DNA of 19,801 nt, taken from the NCBI GenBank assembly GCA_947311745.1, contig CAMZLT010000001.1, forward strand, positions 1 to 19,801, in the 5' to 3' direction. The stretch is from an uncultured Flavobacteriaceae bacterium (GTDB lineage: Bacteria > Bacteroidota > Bacteroidia > Flavobacteriales > Flavobacteriaceae). The position numbers and the translations under genes are program-made. Under the pieces are notes generated by a model that was given only the letters and a program-made list of their open reading frames with translations, ran no database searches and was not told where the DNA came from. This document shows, piece after piece, positions 1-8,044 of this stretch; the stretch's first letter is position 1; every line of letters starts with the position of its first letter.

Positions 1-22
1 AAAATAAAAAACTCGCAAAATA

Positions 23-973
23 ATGAAAAAAAGCATAGCAGATAGAATTGAGAAATTACAAGAAAAATACGATGCAATTGGTCAAGATTTAGAAACTCAT
101 TTAGATGGATTATTATATAGTAAACCTATTAGATATTGGGATTTTGTACAAACAGATGCTTTGCTTAATTTACAAATTCAACGTACAGAGTTTCCTGATG
201 AAATGGTATTTTTAATGTACCATCAAATAAACGAATTGTTATTTAAAATGATTCTTTGGGAAATGAAGCAAATTTCGTATAACGAAAATTTAACCGCAGA
301 ATTTTTTATATCACGATTAGGCAGAATTAGCAGATATTTTGATGCTTTATCCAATTCGTTTAATGTTATGGAAGAAGGTATGGATGTAGCACAATATTTA
401 AAATTTAGAGATACGCTAACTCCTGCAAGTGGTTTTCAATCTGCACAATATCGTATGATTGAAATCTGTGCTACAGACCTAATAAATCTTATTGATTATC
501 GCTTTAGAAAAACTATTGATAGAAACACACCTTTTGAACATGCTTTTGAACATTTATATTGGCAAGCAGCTGGTAAAGATTATAAAACTGGCAAAAAAAC
601 CTATTTACTAAAAGAATTTGAAACTAAATATAAAGATTCCTTACTTCGCTTAATGCAAGAATACAACGAAATTAATTTATACGATAAATATAAAAGTTTG
701 CCTGAAAATGTACGTAACGATATAGGCTTAAAAAACGCTATGCGACATTTAGATTATACCATAAATATTTCTTGGGTTATGCACCACTACAATGCTGCAT
801 GTAAATATCTATTGTCGGAAGGTGAAAATACCGAAGCTACAGGTGGAAGCGATTGGCAAAAATACATGTTACCTCGTTACCAAAAACGTATTTTTTTTCC
901 TGATTTATGGTCAAAAGATGAAATTGAAAATTGGGGAATTACCAACTTAAAATCCTATAAAATTTTAGAATAA
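23..973 (+). CDS. kynA: Tryptophan 2,3-dioxygenase family protein
   Basis: This 316-residue protein is expected to be a cytoplasmic haem dioxygenase that opens the indole ring of L-tryptophan to N-formylkynurenine, the first step of the kynurenine pathway. Visible family signatures are RYWDFVQTDALLNLQ (37-51), HQINELLFK with His67 where the family has its substrate-contacting histidine, FRDTLTPASGFQSAQYR (128-144) with Arg129, and ATGGS (272-276), whose threonine contacts substrate in characterised enzymes. His254 or His255 is the likely proximal haem ligand; the spacing from there to the TGGS loop is about four residues longer than in the Xanthomonas enzyme as I remember it. The length suits the family. 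Only 22 bases lie upstream, so promoter and operon partners are not visible. The DUF3108 gene follows on the same strand but appears to have its own -7 element. The family call is firm; activity is inferred. Confidence 0.93.
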   Translation: MKKSIADRIEKLQEKYDAIGQDLETHLDGLLYSKPIRYWDFVQTDALLNLQIQRTEFPDEMVFLMYHQINELLFKMILWEMKQISYNENLTAEFFISRLGRISRYFDALSNSFNVMEEGMDVAQYLKFRDTLTPASGFQSAQYRMIEICATDLINLIDYRFRKTIDRNTPFEHAFEHLYWQAAGKDYKTGKKTYLLKEFETKYKDSLLRLMQEYNEINLYDKYKSLPENVRNDIGLKNAMRHLDYTINISWVMHHYNAACKYLLSEGENTEATGGSDWQKYMLPRYQKRIFFPDLWSKDEIENWGITNLKSYKILE

Positions 974-996
974 TTTATTTTTGGAATAGTAATTGT

Positions 997-1004
997 TATA
1001 TTTG
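997..1004 (+). promoter_or_regulatory. Bacteroidota -7 promoter element (TATATTTG) for the DUF3108 gene
   Basis: The octamer matches TAnnTTTG exactly and ends 24 bases before the ATG at 1029, giving a leader of roughly 18 bases. No TTG sits at the usual 17-23 base distance upstream; the nearest is 13 bases away, so only the -7 element is convincing. Its position argues against translation starting at the upstream ATG at 993. Confidence 0.5.
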
Positions 1005-1028
1005 CTACGAATCAAATACATTTTCCAA

Positions 1029-1787
1029 ATGAAAAAAATTGTTTTCCTTTTATTATTTACTTCTGCTTTAAGCTATTCGCAAAATGCTTTTAAAGTTGGC
1101 GAAAAATTAAAATACCGTTTAAGTTACAGTAGTTTTTTAACTGCTGGTTATGCTACAATGGAAATTAAAAAAGCCAAAAAAAGTAATCGCGACGCCTATC
1201 ATGTTGTAGGAAAAGGAAAAACAACAGGAATGATTAGTTGGTTTTTTAAAGTGAAAGATCGCTATGAAACTAAATTTTACAAGGACAACTTACAACCATA
1301 TCACTTTATTAGAAAAATTGACGAAGGCGGCTATACCAAAGACAAAGAAATATTTTTTGATAGAGAAGCAAAAAAAGCATTGGTAATTAATAACGAAAAA
1401 AACAAACGCAAAGTTTTTGATGTAACCGAAAATGTACAAGATTTACTTTCGGCATTATATTATATGCGAAATAAAGATATTAGTAATTTTAAAAAAGGCG
1501 ATCAAATAACACTTACTTTATTTTTTGATGAAGAACTAGCTCCAATGAAATTAAAATTTTTAGGAAGAGAAAAAATTAAAACAAAATTTGGGGAAATAAT
1601 GGCTGCAAAATTCAGACCATTAGTGCAAGCTGGCCGTGTTTTTAAAGAAGAAGAAAGTGTAACCGTTTGGGTTAGTGATGATGCTAATAAAATCCCGCTA
1701 AAAATAAAAGCTTCCCTTGCTGTTGGCTCCTTACGTGCCGATATTAACACCTATAACGGTTTGGCAAATGCCATTACATTTGAATAA
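1029..1787 (+). CDS. DUF3108 domain-containing exported protein
   Basis: The 252-residue product starts with a Sec signal peptide (MKKIVFLLLFTSALSYSQ), which points to a periplasmic or outer-membrane-associated location. The rest matches my recollection of DUF3108: a GEKLKYRLSYSSFLTAGYA opening, a WFFKVKDRYETKF stretch, a central DVTENVQDLLSALYYMRN segment and a C-terminal VTVWVSDDANKIPLKI strand, all suggesting a beta-rich, possibly lipid-binding fold. Function is not established. An in-frame ATG at 993 would add 12 residues ahead of the signal peptide and would overlap the TATATTTG promoter element, so the start at 1029 is preferred. The 3' end faces the convergent PAP2 gene across only 14 bases, with no clear hairpin between them. 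Confidence 0.85.
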   Translation: MKKIVFLLLFTSALSYSQNAFKVGEKLKYRLSYSSFLTAGYATMEIKKAKKSNRDAYHVVGKGKTTGMISWFFKVKDRYETKFYKDNLQPYHFIRKIDEGGYTKDKEIFFDREAKKALVINNEKNKRKVFDVTENVQDLLSALYYMRNKDISNFKKGDQITLTLFFDEELAPMKLKFLGREKIKTKFGEIMAAKFRPLVQAGRVFKEEESVTVWVSDDANKIPLKIKASLAVGSLRADINTYNGLANAITFE

Positions 1788-1801
1788 ATTATCAAATAAA
1801 A

Positions 1802-2377
1802 TTAGTTTATCTTAACCAACAACAATTGGCTTAATTTAAAAAACACAACGCCTATTAGCGTGCCCAAAAGCATTCCCATAAAAATATCTATCGGAAAATG
1901 CACACCACAATAAATTCTGCTATACGCAAAAAGAATTGGCCAAATAAAAATAAAAATAAGTTGCTTGTAGTGTTTTTTTAATAAAAAGAACATAAAAAAA
2001 CTAACTGCAAATGAAGTAGTAGCATGTCCTGATACAAAGCTAAACCCTCTAGGATGTTTTAATGCTCTAATAACCAATTTTAATTCCAAATCGTTGTTTG
2101 GTCGCAAACGCATAACACTATTTTTTATTAAATTTACCGTTTGATCCGAAAACGCAACCAAAATTGCAGATAACAACACTAAAGCAATTCCTTTTTTCCA
2201 ACCAAACGCCTTAAAAATTAAGGCAAATAAAATTAAAAATAACGGAATCCAATTAAATTGATTAGTAATTGCTAGCCAAAAACTATCCCAAGATTCTGTA
2301 CCTAGTGCATTTAATTGCACCAATAAATTTCTATCTTGCTGAATTAATTCATCCCAAAAAGTAATTTGCAAAATCAT
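1802..2377 (-). CDS. PAP2 family phosphatase (membrane phosphatase)
   Basis: This 191-residue polytopic inner-membrane protein carries the complete PAP2 active site: Lys85 to Arg92-Pro93 (K-x6-RP), Ser116-Gly117-His118, and Ser153-Arg154 with His160 and Asp164 (SR-x5-H-x3-D). His118 and His160 would be the phosphate nucleophile and general acid/base. About five hydrophobic segments are seen, around 43-58, 62-78, 119-133, 138-152 and 165-188. Known members dephosphorylate undecaprenyl pyrophosphate, phosphatidylglycerol phosphate or lipid A; which substrate applies cannot be told here. The start codon overlaps the stop of the upstream tatA/B gene by one base (TAATG), so translation is probably coupled. 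It is one of three PAP2 genes in the window and the only one that is a plain integral-membrane type without an exported N-terminus. Confidence 0.92.
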   Translation of the reverse strand: MILQITFWDELIQQDRNLLVQLNALGTESWDSFWLAITNQFNWIPLFLILFALIFKAFGWKKGIALVLLSAILVAFSDQTVNLIKNSVMRLRPNNDLELKLVIRALKHPRGFSFVSGHATTSFAVSFFMFFLLKKHYKQLIFIFIWPILFAYSRIYCGVHFPIDIFMGMLLGTLIGVVFFKLSQLLLVKIN

Positions 2378-2664
2378 TAGTTTTTCCTTCTTTTTATCGG
2401 CCCTGTTAAATCGTCTAAATTATCGGTAACTTCTTTTTTTATAGTAGTTACACTATCTTGTAATTCTTTTACTAAATCCGTATCCAAACCATTATCTTTA
2501 GCGCTAGCAGTAATTTCACGTTTTATATCGTTAGTAGCATCTTTAACCTGACGCATTCCTTTTGCTAAATTTCTTGCAATATCTGGTATTTTATCTGCAC
2601 CGAAAATCATTACAGCCAAAACTATAATAAAAAACATTTCCGAACCTCCAATAAATATAAACAT
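2377..2664 (-). CDS. tatA: Twin-arginine translocase subunit TatA/TatB family
   Basis: The 95-residue protein has the TatA layout: a short N-terminus (MFIFIGGSE), one transmembrane helix (about 10-20, FFIIVLAVMIF), the hinge FGADKIPDIARNLAKG and an amphipathic helix, then a charged tail ending in RRKN. TatA oligomers form the export pore for folded twin-arginine substrates together with TatC, which is not in this window. Glu9 fits the polar residue usually found ahead of the helix. The start at 2664 is preferred over the internal methionine at residue 10 because it keeps the GGSE segment. A TATCTTTG element at 2669-2676 lies directly against the ATG, implying an almost leaderless mRNA. It is translationally coupled to the downstream PAP2 gene. 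Confidence 0.92.
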   Translation of the reverse strand: MFIFIGGSEMFFIIVLAVMIFGADKIPDIARNLAKGMRQVKDATNDIKREITASAKDNGLDTDLVKELQDSVTTIKKEVTDNLDDLTGPIKRRKN

Positions 2665-2668
2665 CTTG

Positions 2669-2676
2669 CAAAGATA
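2669..2676 (-). promoter_or_regulatory. -7 promoter element (TATCTTTG on the minus strand) for tatA/B
   Basis: Read on the minus strand the octamer matches TAnnTTTG and ends five bases before the tatA ATG (2664). The transcription start would then fall at or within a base or two of the start codon. No TTG is visible at the expected upstream distance, so the call rests on the -7 element and its position. Confidence 0.45.
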
Positions 2677-2805
2677 AATTATTTATAAAAATGAAACATA
2701 ATTACACACAAAACTTTAAAATTTTCTTAAAGTTTTAAAAAAGCACCATAAAATACATCCTATTTAAAATATTGGCACTATTTTAGTAATCTTATTTTAG
2801 ATAGA

Positions 2806-4938
2806 ATGCAAAAAATTATACTTTATATGAAACGAAACTATAAAATCATTATTCCCTTAAGCTTAATATTAGGATTTTTAACCAATTGCAATATATTTTC
2901 GCAAAGAGATGTAGAAAAAGATAAAATATTAATTGCGTTAACAAGAGATGCTTTAACCAAAGCACATTATGCTCCTAAAAAAATTAATGATGATCTATCT
3001 CAAGAAATATTTACTAATTATATAGATGCTTTAGATCCAACCAAACGTTTCTTTTTACAAGAGGATATAAAACAATTTGAAGCCTATAAAAATGAAATTG
3101 ACGATCAAATTAACACCGAAGATTTAAGTTTTTTTAAACTGGTTACCGATCGGTTTTTACAACGAAACCAAGAAACAAAAGAATTTTACGCATCCTTATT
3201 AAAAAAACCTTTTAATTTTAAAAAAAAGGAATCTATAAATTTAGATTATAAAAAGAAAGCATTCCCGAAAAACAATAAACAACGCAAAGAATTTTGGCAA
3301 AAACAATTAAAATTAAACACACTTAGCAGGTTACACGATAAACTGGAGGATGAAAAATCCAAACAAAAAGATAGTGCCGACTACAAACCAAAATCTTTTG
3401 TCGTTTTAGAGAAAGAATCTAGAGAAAAAGTTACCGAAAGCATGAAAGAATATTATATTCGTATGGACGAACTAACCGACGAGGATTGGTTTGCTATGTA
3501 TATGAATACAATTACTGCCACTTTTGACCCACACACCACCTATTTTTCACCAAGAATTAAGAAAAAATTTGACCAAGAAATGTCTGGTAAACTAGAAGGT
3601 ATCGGAGCTAGATTACAAAAAAAAGGCGACTACACTAAAATTGTGGAAATTATTTCTGGCGGTCCTGCTTGGCGACAAGGCGAATTAGAAGTTGGCGATA
3701 TTATCTTAAAAGTTGCACAAGGCAATAAAGAACCTTTAGATATTGTTGGTATGCGATTAGACGATGCTATTGAATTTATCAAAGGAAAAAAAGGGACAGA
3801 AGTTAGACTAACCCTTAAAAAAATAGATGGTTCTATCCAAGTAATTTCTATTATTAGAGATGTGGTAGAACTAGAAGAAACCTTTGCCAAATCTAGTAAA
3901 GTAAATTTTGAAGGAAAAACTTTTGGCATCATACATTTACCTTCGTTTTATATTGATTTTAGTGAAAAAAATTTCCGAAATTCTGCAACAGATATGGAAA
4001 AACAAGTAGAAGAACTTAAAAAAGATGGTGCAGAAGGCTTACTAATAGATTTACGAAATAACGGTGGAGGCTCCTTAAAAACAGCCATTGAAATTGCTGG
4101 CCTATTTATCGATGAAGGTCCTATTGTACAGGTAAAATACTCAAGAAGTAAAGCACGAATTGATAATGATGTAAATAAAAAAATACAATGGAACAAACCA
4201 TTAGTAATTTTAGTAAACGAACTTTCTGCTTCCGCTTCCGAAATTTTTGCAGCAGCTATGCAAGACTACAATCGTGCCGTTATTTTAGGTAGTAAACAAA
4301 CCTTTGGTAAAGGAACGGTTCAAAATCTTTTACCATTGAATAATTATTATAAGTACTCTAAAAATTTAGGTGCTTTAAAAATGACTATCCAAAAATTTTA
4401 CAGAATTAACGGTGGTTCTACACAGTTAAAAGGTGTAAGTTCAGATATTGCAGTTCCTGATAAATATACCTATTTAGAAATTGGCGAAAGAGACGAAGAA
4501 CATCCATTAGAATGGGATAAAATCAAACCTGCAAAATATAAACCCTTAGATTATTACACCAATTTTAATCAAGTTGTAAAAAACAGTATCGATCGTGTAA
4601 ACAAAAATGAGTATTTTAAATTAATCGACAAAAATGCGAAGTGGTTAAAGAAAAATCAAGAAGATAAAATTGTATTTCTTAATTACGAAATGTATAAAAA
4701 AGATATTAAAAAACACGATGAAGAAGCAAAAGCATTCAAAAAATTAAAAGACTATAAAAACGACTTAAAATTCAAATCGCCATCTTACGAAGTACCTTTG
4801 GTGAAAAAAGATTCTATTTTAGAAAAAAAACGTAAAGTTTGGCATAAAAACCTAAGTAAGGACATCTATATAGAAGAAGCTTTACGCGTTTTATCCGAAC
4901 TAAAATATAAAAAAAACGAAATTGCTCTTAAAGGATAA
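2806..4938 (+). CDS. prc: Carboxy-terminal processing (tail-specific) protease, S41A
   Basis: This 710-residue exported serine protease is expected to degrade or trim periplasmic proteins from their C-termini. In order it has an N-terminal hydrophobic segment (about 12-30), the Prc N-terminal helical domain with DPTKRFFLQEDI and later DPHTTYFSPR (about 240-250), a PDZ domain (about 260-345, opening GKLEGIGARLQ), the S41 domain (about 370-560) and the Prc C-terminal region. The catalytic set is intact: Ser476 in ELSASASEIF, Asp487 and Lys502 in QTFGKGT, matching Ser452, Asp463 and Lys477 of E. coli Prc. A second in-frame ATG at 2827 begins MKRNYKIIIPL and gives a more normal signal peptide; with an imperfect promoter-like TTG-N18-TATTTTAG ending at 2800, that start is a serious alternative. 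An LTNC tetrapeptide is a weak lipobox candidate. The aspartic protease gene follows after 3 bases. Confidence 0.95.
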   Translation: MQKIILYMKRNYKIIIPLSLILGFLTNCNIFSQRDVEKDKILIALTRDALTKAHYAPKKINDDLSQEIFTNYIDALDPTKRFFLQEDIKQFEAYKNEIDDQINTEDLSFFKLVTDRFLQRNQETKEFYASLLKKPFNFKKKESINLDYKKKAFPKNNKQRKEFWQKQLKLNTLSRLHDKLEDEKSKQKDSADYKPKSFVVLEKESREKVTESMKEYYIRMDELTDEDWFAMYMNTITATFDPHTTYFSPRIKKKFDQEMSGKLEGIGARLQKKGDYTKIVEIISGGPAWRQGELEVGDIILKVAQGNKEPLDIVGMRLDDAIEFIKGKKGTEVRLTLKKIDGSIQVISIIRDVVELEETFAKSSKVNFEGKTFGIIHLPSFYIDFSEKNFRNSATDMEKQVEELKKDGAEGLLIDLRNNGGGSLKTAIEIAGLFIDEGPIVQVKYSRSKARIDNDVNKKIQWNKPLVILVNELSASASEIFAAAMQDYNRAVILGSKQTFGKGTVQNLLPLNNYYKYSKNLGALKMTIQKFYRINGGSTQLKGVSSDIAVPDKYTYLEIGERDEEHPLEWDKIKPAKYKPLDYYTNFNQVVKNSIDRVNKNEYFKLIDKNAKWLKKNQEDKIVFLNYEMYKKDIKKHDEEAKAFKKLKDYKNDLKFKSPSYEVPLVKKDSILEKKRKVWHKNLSKDIYIEEALRVLSELKYKKNEIALKG

Positions 4939-4941
4939 ATA

Positions 4942-6120
4942 ATGAAAAAAATAATAACGGCCTTTTCTTTTTTATTAATTTTTAATGCTTTCGCACAAAA
5001 TTTAAACCATGGAAAAGTAAAAGCAGATTATTATGCAGAAATTCCGTTTAAGTGGATTAAAGGTAAAATTATAATCCCTGTAGAAATTAACAACAAAACC
5101 TATTCGTTTTTATTAGATACTGGTGCACCGAATATTATTTCAAAAAAAATTGCAAAATCCATACAAGCAAAACACCTTAAAACTATTGTTGTAAAAGATG
5201 CAACAGGAAAAAAAAATAATATGAATATTGTAGAAATTCCGCTACTTAAATTAGGCGGAATTTCGTTTGAAAACACTGCCTCTTTAGAACAAAATATTAC
5301 AAATAATCTTGTTTTTGAATGCTTTGAAATCGATGGTTTTATTGGTAGCAATATGCTTAGAAATTCCATTATACAATTCGGTTTAAAACGAAAATTAATT
5401 ATATTAACCGATTCTAAAAAAAAAGTAAATCTATCTAAAAAAGATGCTTCTAAATTACAATTAATAGGAAAACAAAAATTACCCATTTTTTGGATGAAAT
5501 TTAAACAAGATCGAAAAGTAAAACTTGCCTTAGAATTTGATTCTGGAAGCTCTGGTTTTATTGATGTTTGCAACCGAAATTACCACGAATTAAAAAAACA
5601 ACATGTCTTTAAAAACACCAATATAAAAACAGCAAATGGTAGTAATACCATAAGTCTTTTTGGTTCTGGAGATAAAAAAGAATTGTTTCAATTTATCATT
5701 CCGAAAGGAAAAATAAACAATTTTACTTTTAAAAATGCATTGGTTAGCTCCAACGGTGGAAGTTTATCTAAAATAGGCACAAAATTATTACAATATGGAG
5801 TTGTAACCATTGATTTTATAGATAAAAAATTCTACTTTAAACCATCTAAAAAAGAAGTAGATTTACACGAAAAAACATTTGGATTTAATTTTACAGTAAA
5901 AGACAACCAACTTATTATCGGAACGGTTTGGAATGCCAATCTAAAATCAAAAATGGCATACGGAAACAAAATACTTTCCATAAATGGAATAGATTATACC
6001 AACAAAGATATTTGTGAATTAATGCTAGGAAAATCTATTTTAGAACAAGAAAACAAATTACAAATTACCTTTATAAATAAAGACAATAAAAAAACAACAC
6101 TTTTTATTGAAAAACAATAA
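4942..6120 (+). CDS. Exported retropepsin-like aspartic protease, two lobes plus PDZ-like tail
   Basis: The 392-residue product has a clear signal peptide (MKKIITAFSFLLIFNAFAQ), so it acts in the periplasm or outside the inner membrane. The first lobe carries the catalytic motif LLDTGAP (Asp59) and the flap-distal DGFIGSNMLR (131-140). A second lobe repeats the pattern with EFDSGSS (Asp200) and SKIGTKLLQYGVVTIDF (276-292). The C-terminal 75 residues, with GNKILSINGIDY (341-352), look like a PDZ domain. Retropepsins normally pair two single-motif chains; here both aspartates are in one chain, so the enzyme could work as a pepsin-like monomer. It starts 3 bases after the prc stop, so the two proteases are very probably co-transcribed. 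Substrate is unknown. Confidence 0.85.
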   Translation: MKKIITAFSFLLIFNAFAQNLNHGKVKADYYAEIPFKWIKGKIIIPVEINNKTYSFLLDTGAPNIISKKIAKSIQAKHLKTIVVKDATGKKNNMNIVEIPLLKLGGISFENTASLEQNITNNLVFECFEIDGFIGSNMLRNSIIQFGLKRKLIILTDSKKKVNLSKKDASKLQLIGKQKLPIFWMKFKQDRKVKLALEFDSGSSGFIDVCNRNYHELKKQHVFKNTNIKTANGSNTISLFGSGDKKELFQFIIPKGKINNFTFKNALVSSNGGSLSKIGTKLLQYGVVTIDFIDKKFYFKPSKKEVDLHEKTFGFNFTVKDNQLIIGTVWNANLKSKMAYGNKILSINGIDYTNKDICELMLGKSILEQENKLQITFINKDNKKTTLFIEKQ

Positions 6121-6144
6121 AACAAATCTCATGATTTTTTTGAG

Positions 6145-6179
6145 TTGAACTGGTATAACTAAGTATTTTTGTACTTTTG
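6145..6179 (+). promoter_or_regulatory. Promoter region of the fabD operon with two abutting -7 elements
   Basis: Two exact TAnnTTTG octamers lie end to end: TATTTTTG at 6164-6171 and TACTTTTG at 6172-6179. A TTG at 6145-6147 sits 16 bases before the first and 24 before the second, bracketing the usual 17-23 base spacing of Flavobacterium promoters. The fabD ATG is 28 bases beyond the second element. Which element is used cannot be told from sequence alone. Confidence 0.6.
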
Positions 6180-6206
6180 TATTTCTGAAATACAAAAACA
6201 CATAAA

Positions 6207-7094
6207 ATGAAAGCATATATTTTCCCAGGACAAGGAGCACAATTTACAGGAATGGGTTTAGACCTTTACGAGAAATATCCATTAGCACAAGAACTTTTTG
6301 AACAAGCAAATAAAATACTTGGCTTTCCTATTACAGACATTATGTTTGAAGGAACTGCCGAACAATTAAAAGAAACCAAGGTTACACAACCAGCCATTTT
6401 TTTACATTCAGTTATTATGGCTAAAGTTTTAGGCGATACGTTTAAACCAAAAATGGTTGCAGGACATTCATTAGGCGAATTTTCTGCCTTAGTAACAAAT
6501 GGTGTCTTATCCTTTGAGGATGGTTTAAAACTAGTTTCTAAACGAGCTTTAGCCATGCAAAAAGCTTGTGAAAAAACCAAAGGAACAATGGCTGCTGTGC
6601 TAGGATTAGACGATGAAATTGTAGAAAAAACATGTACCGAAATTGACGGAATTGTTGTTGCAGCAAACTATAATTGCCCAAGACAACTAGTAATTTCAGG
6701 AGAAATTGAAGCCATAAACAAAGCTTGTGATGTATTAAAAGAAAAAGGAGCAAGACGTGCTTTAGTTTTACCAGTTGGAGGCGCTTTTCATTCGCCTTTA
6801 ATGGCTCCAGCAAAAGACGAATTAGCAGAAGCTATTAAAAATACGACATTTAACGAACCTACTTGTCCGATTTATCAAAATGTAACCGCAAATGCTGTAA
6901 CTTCGGCAAAAGAAATTCAAGAAAATGTAATTGCACAACTTACTGCTCCTGTAAAATGGACACAAACCATACAACAAATGATTGCCGATGGAGCAACCGA
7001 ATTTACCGAAATTGGTCCAGGAAAAGTATTACAAGGGCTAATGCGTAAAATTGACAGAAGTGTAACTGCAAATGCTGTTACATTACAAGAATAA
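6207..7094 (+). CDS. fabD: Malonyl-CoA:ACP transacylase FabD
   Basis: This 295-residue cytoplasmic enzyme transfers malonyl groups from CoA to acyl carrier protein to supply type II fatty-acid synthesis. The N-terminal IFPGQGAQ oxyanion motif (5-12), the nucleophile elbow GHSLGEF with Ser88, Arg113 for the malonyl carboxylate (25 residues after the serine, as in E. coli) and the catalytic His195 in GGAFHSPLM are all present. The C-terminal EIGPGKVLQGLMRKI segment is also typical, and the length agrees with the family. It is the first gene of an apparent three-gene unit with a crotonase-fold protein (15-base gap) and a small membrane protein, preceded by a strong -7 promoter region. The call is firm. 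Confidence 0.97.
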   Translation: MKAYIFPGQGAQFTGMGLDLYEKYPLAQELFEQANKILGFPITDIMFEGTAEQLKETKVTQPAIFLHSVIMAKVLGDTFKPKMVAGHSLGEFSALVTNGVLSFEDGLKLVSKRALAMQKACEKTKGTMAAVLGLDDEIVEKTCTEIDGIVVAANYNCPRQLVISGEIEAINKACDVLKEKGARRALVLPVGGAFHSPLMAPAKDELAEAIKNTTFNEPTCPIYQNVTANAVTSAKEIQENVIAQLTAPVKWTQTIQQMIADGATEFTEIGPGKVLQGLMRKIDRSVTANAVTLQE

Positions 7095-7109
7095 ACTAAA
7101 AAATATAAA

Positions 7110-7868
7110 ATGAATAAACAAGGTGAAATACTTACCAACATTCACGAAAATATCGGAACAATACAGTTTTCGCATCCTGCAAGCAATTCTTTTCCTAGTA
7201 ATTTATTAGAAAGACTTATCCAAAATATAAATCGTTTTAGTGCCGACAAAAATGTACACGTAATTGTTTTAAAAAGCGATGGCGAACGAGCATTTTGTGC
7301 TGGAGCATCGTTTGATGAATTAATGGCTATTTCCACTTTAAGTGAAGGAAAACGATTTTTTATGGGTTTCGCAAACCTTATAAATACTATGCGAACTTGC
7401 AAAAAAATAATTATCGGTCGTGTACAAGGGAAAGTTGTTGGTGGCGGTGTTGGTATAATTTCGGCTTGTGATTATGTTTTTGCTACCGAAAATGCTTCGA
7501 TAAAATTATCCGAATTAAGTATAGGTATTGGTCCTTTTGTTATTGAACCTGCAGTAGAGCGTAAGATAGGTGTTTCCGCTTTAAGCGAATTAACATTAGA
7601 TGCAACACATTGGGGAACAGCATATTGGGCAAATAAAAAAGGTTTATACCAAAAAGTTTTTGAAACTACTCGTGAAATGGATGAATCGGTTTATGATTTA
7701 GCAAAAAAATTAGCAAGTTATAACCCTGAAGCCTTAAAAAAAATGAAAACAGTTTTTTGGAAAAACACGGATAATTGGGATACACTTTTAAGCAAAAGAG
7801 CCGAAATAAGTGGTAAATTAGTGCTATCGGATTTTACTAAAAACGCTTTATCTAAATTTAAAAAATAA
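7110..7868 (+). CDS. Enoyl-CoA hydratase/isomerase (crotonase) family protein
   Basis: The 252-residue protein has the crotonase core: the oxyanion-hole segment RAFCAGASFDEL (60-71) and the second GRVQGKVVGGGVGIISACD (103-121). Of the two catalytic glutamates of rat enoyl-CoA hydratase, the one equivalent to Glu164 is kept as Glu135 in KLSELSIGIG, while the Glu144 position is Gly114. The GGGVG pattern with a retained LSE motif is what I remember from bacterial methylglutaconyl-CoA hydratases of leucine breakdown, so that activity is a candidate, but the assignment is inference. It lies 15 bases after fabD, and its stop overlaps the next start as TAATG, so it belongs to the fabD transcript. 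Lack of one glutamate means a canonical hydratase mechanism should not be assumed. Confidence 0.88.
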   Translation: MNKQGEILTNIHENIGTIQFSHPASNSFPSNLLERLIQNINRFSADKNVHVIVLKSDGERAFCAGASFDELMAISTLSEGKRFFMGFANLINTMRTCKKIIIGRVQGKVVGGGVGIISACDYVFATENASIKLSELSIGIGPFVIEPAVERKIGVSALSELTLDATHWGTAYWANKKGLYQKVFETTREMDESVYDLAKKLASYNPEALKKMKTVFWKNTDNWDTLLSKRAEISGKLVLSDFTKNALSKFKK

Positions 7869-8044
7869 TGCACAGTTTCTTAACCATACTTTTACAAGTT
7901 GATGTAAACGAAAAACTTAAAAACGCACCAGACGATCAATACATGATAGGTGTAATTATTGGTAATTTTTTACCTTTTTTATTTCTAATTGGTCTAGCAT
8001 ATTTTATCTACCACAAAGCAAAAAACAGAAAAGATTTAGATTAA
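7868..8044 (+). CDS. 58-residue single-span membrane protein
   Basis: I do not recognise this small gene as a named family. It encodes 58 residues: a short N-terminal part (MHSFLTILLQVDVNEKL, then an acidic APDDQY), one long hydrophobic segment (about 26-48, MIGVIIGNFLPFLFLIGLAYFIY) and a basic tail (HKAKNRKDLD), the charge pattern of a membrane protein with a cytoplasmic C-terminus. Its ATG shares a base with the stop of the crotonase-fold gene (TAATG), which argues for translational coupling and for the gene being real. The last codons and stop fall inside the stem of the downstream terminator hairpin. A role in membrane lipid or envelope function is suggested only by its place behind fabD. 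Confidence 0.7.
   Translation: MHSFLTILLQVDVNEKLKNAPDDQYMIGVIIGNFLPFLFLIGLAYFIYHKAKNRKDLD

Noticed and set aside
993..1028. Upstream ATG extending the DUF3108 protein by 12 residues
   Set aside because: It would place extra residues ahead of a normal signal peptide and overlaps the TATATTTG promoter element; the ATG at 1029 is better.
1788..1801. Bidirectional terminator between the DUF3108 and PAP2 genes
   Set aside because: Only 14 bases separate the genes and I could not find a paired stem extending into the coding ends.
5100..5573. 157-residue minus-strand reading frame inside the aspartic protease gene
   Set aside because: It is entirely antisense to a gene with clear motifs and signal peptide, and shows no family features of its own; open antisense frames are common in AT-rich genes with this codon use.
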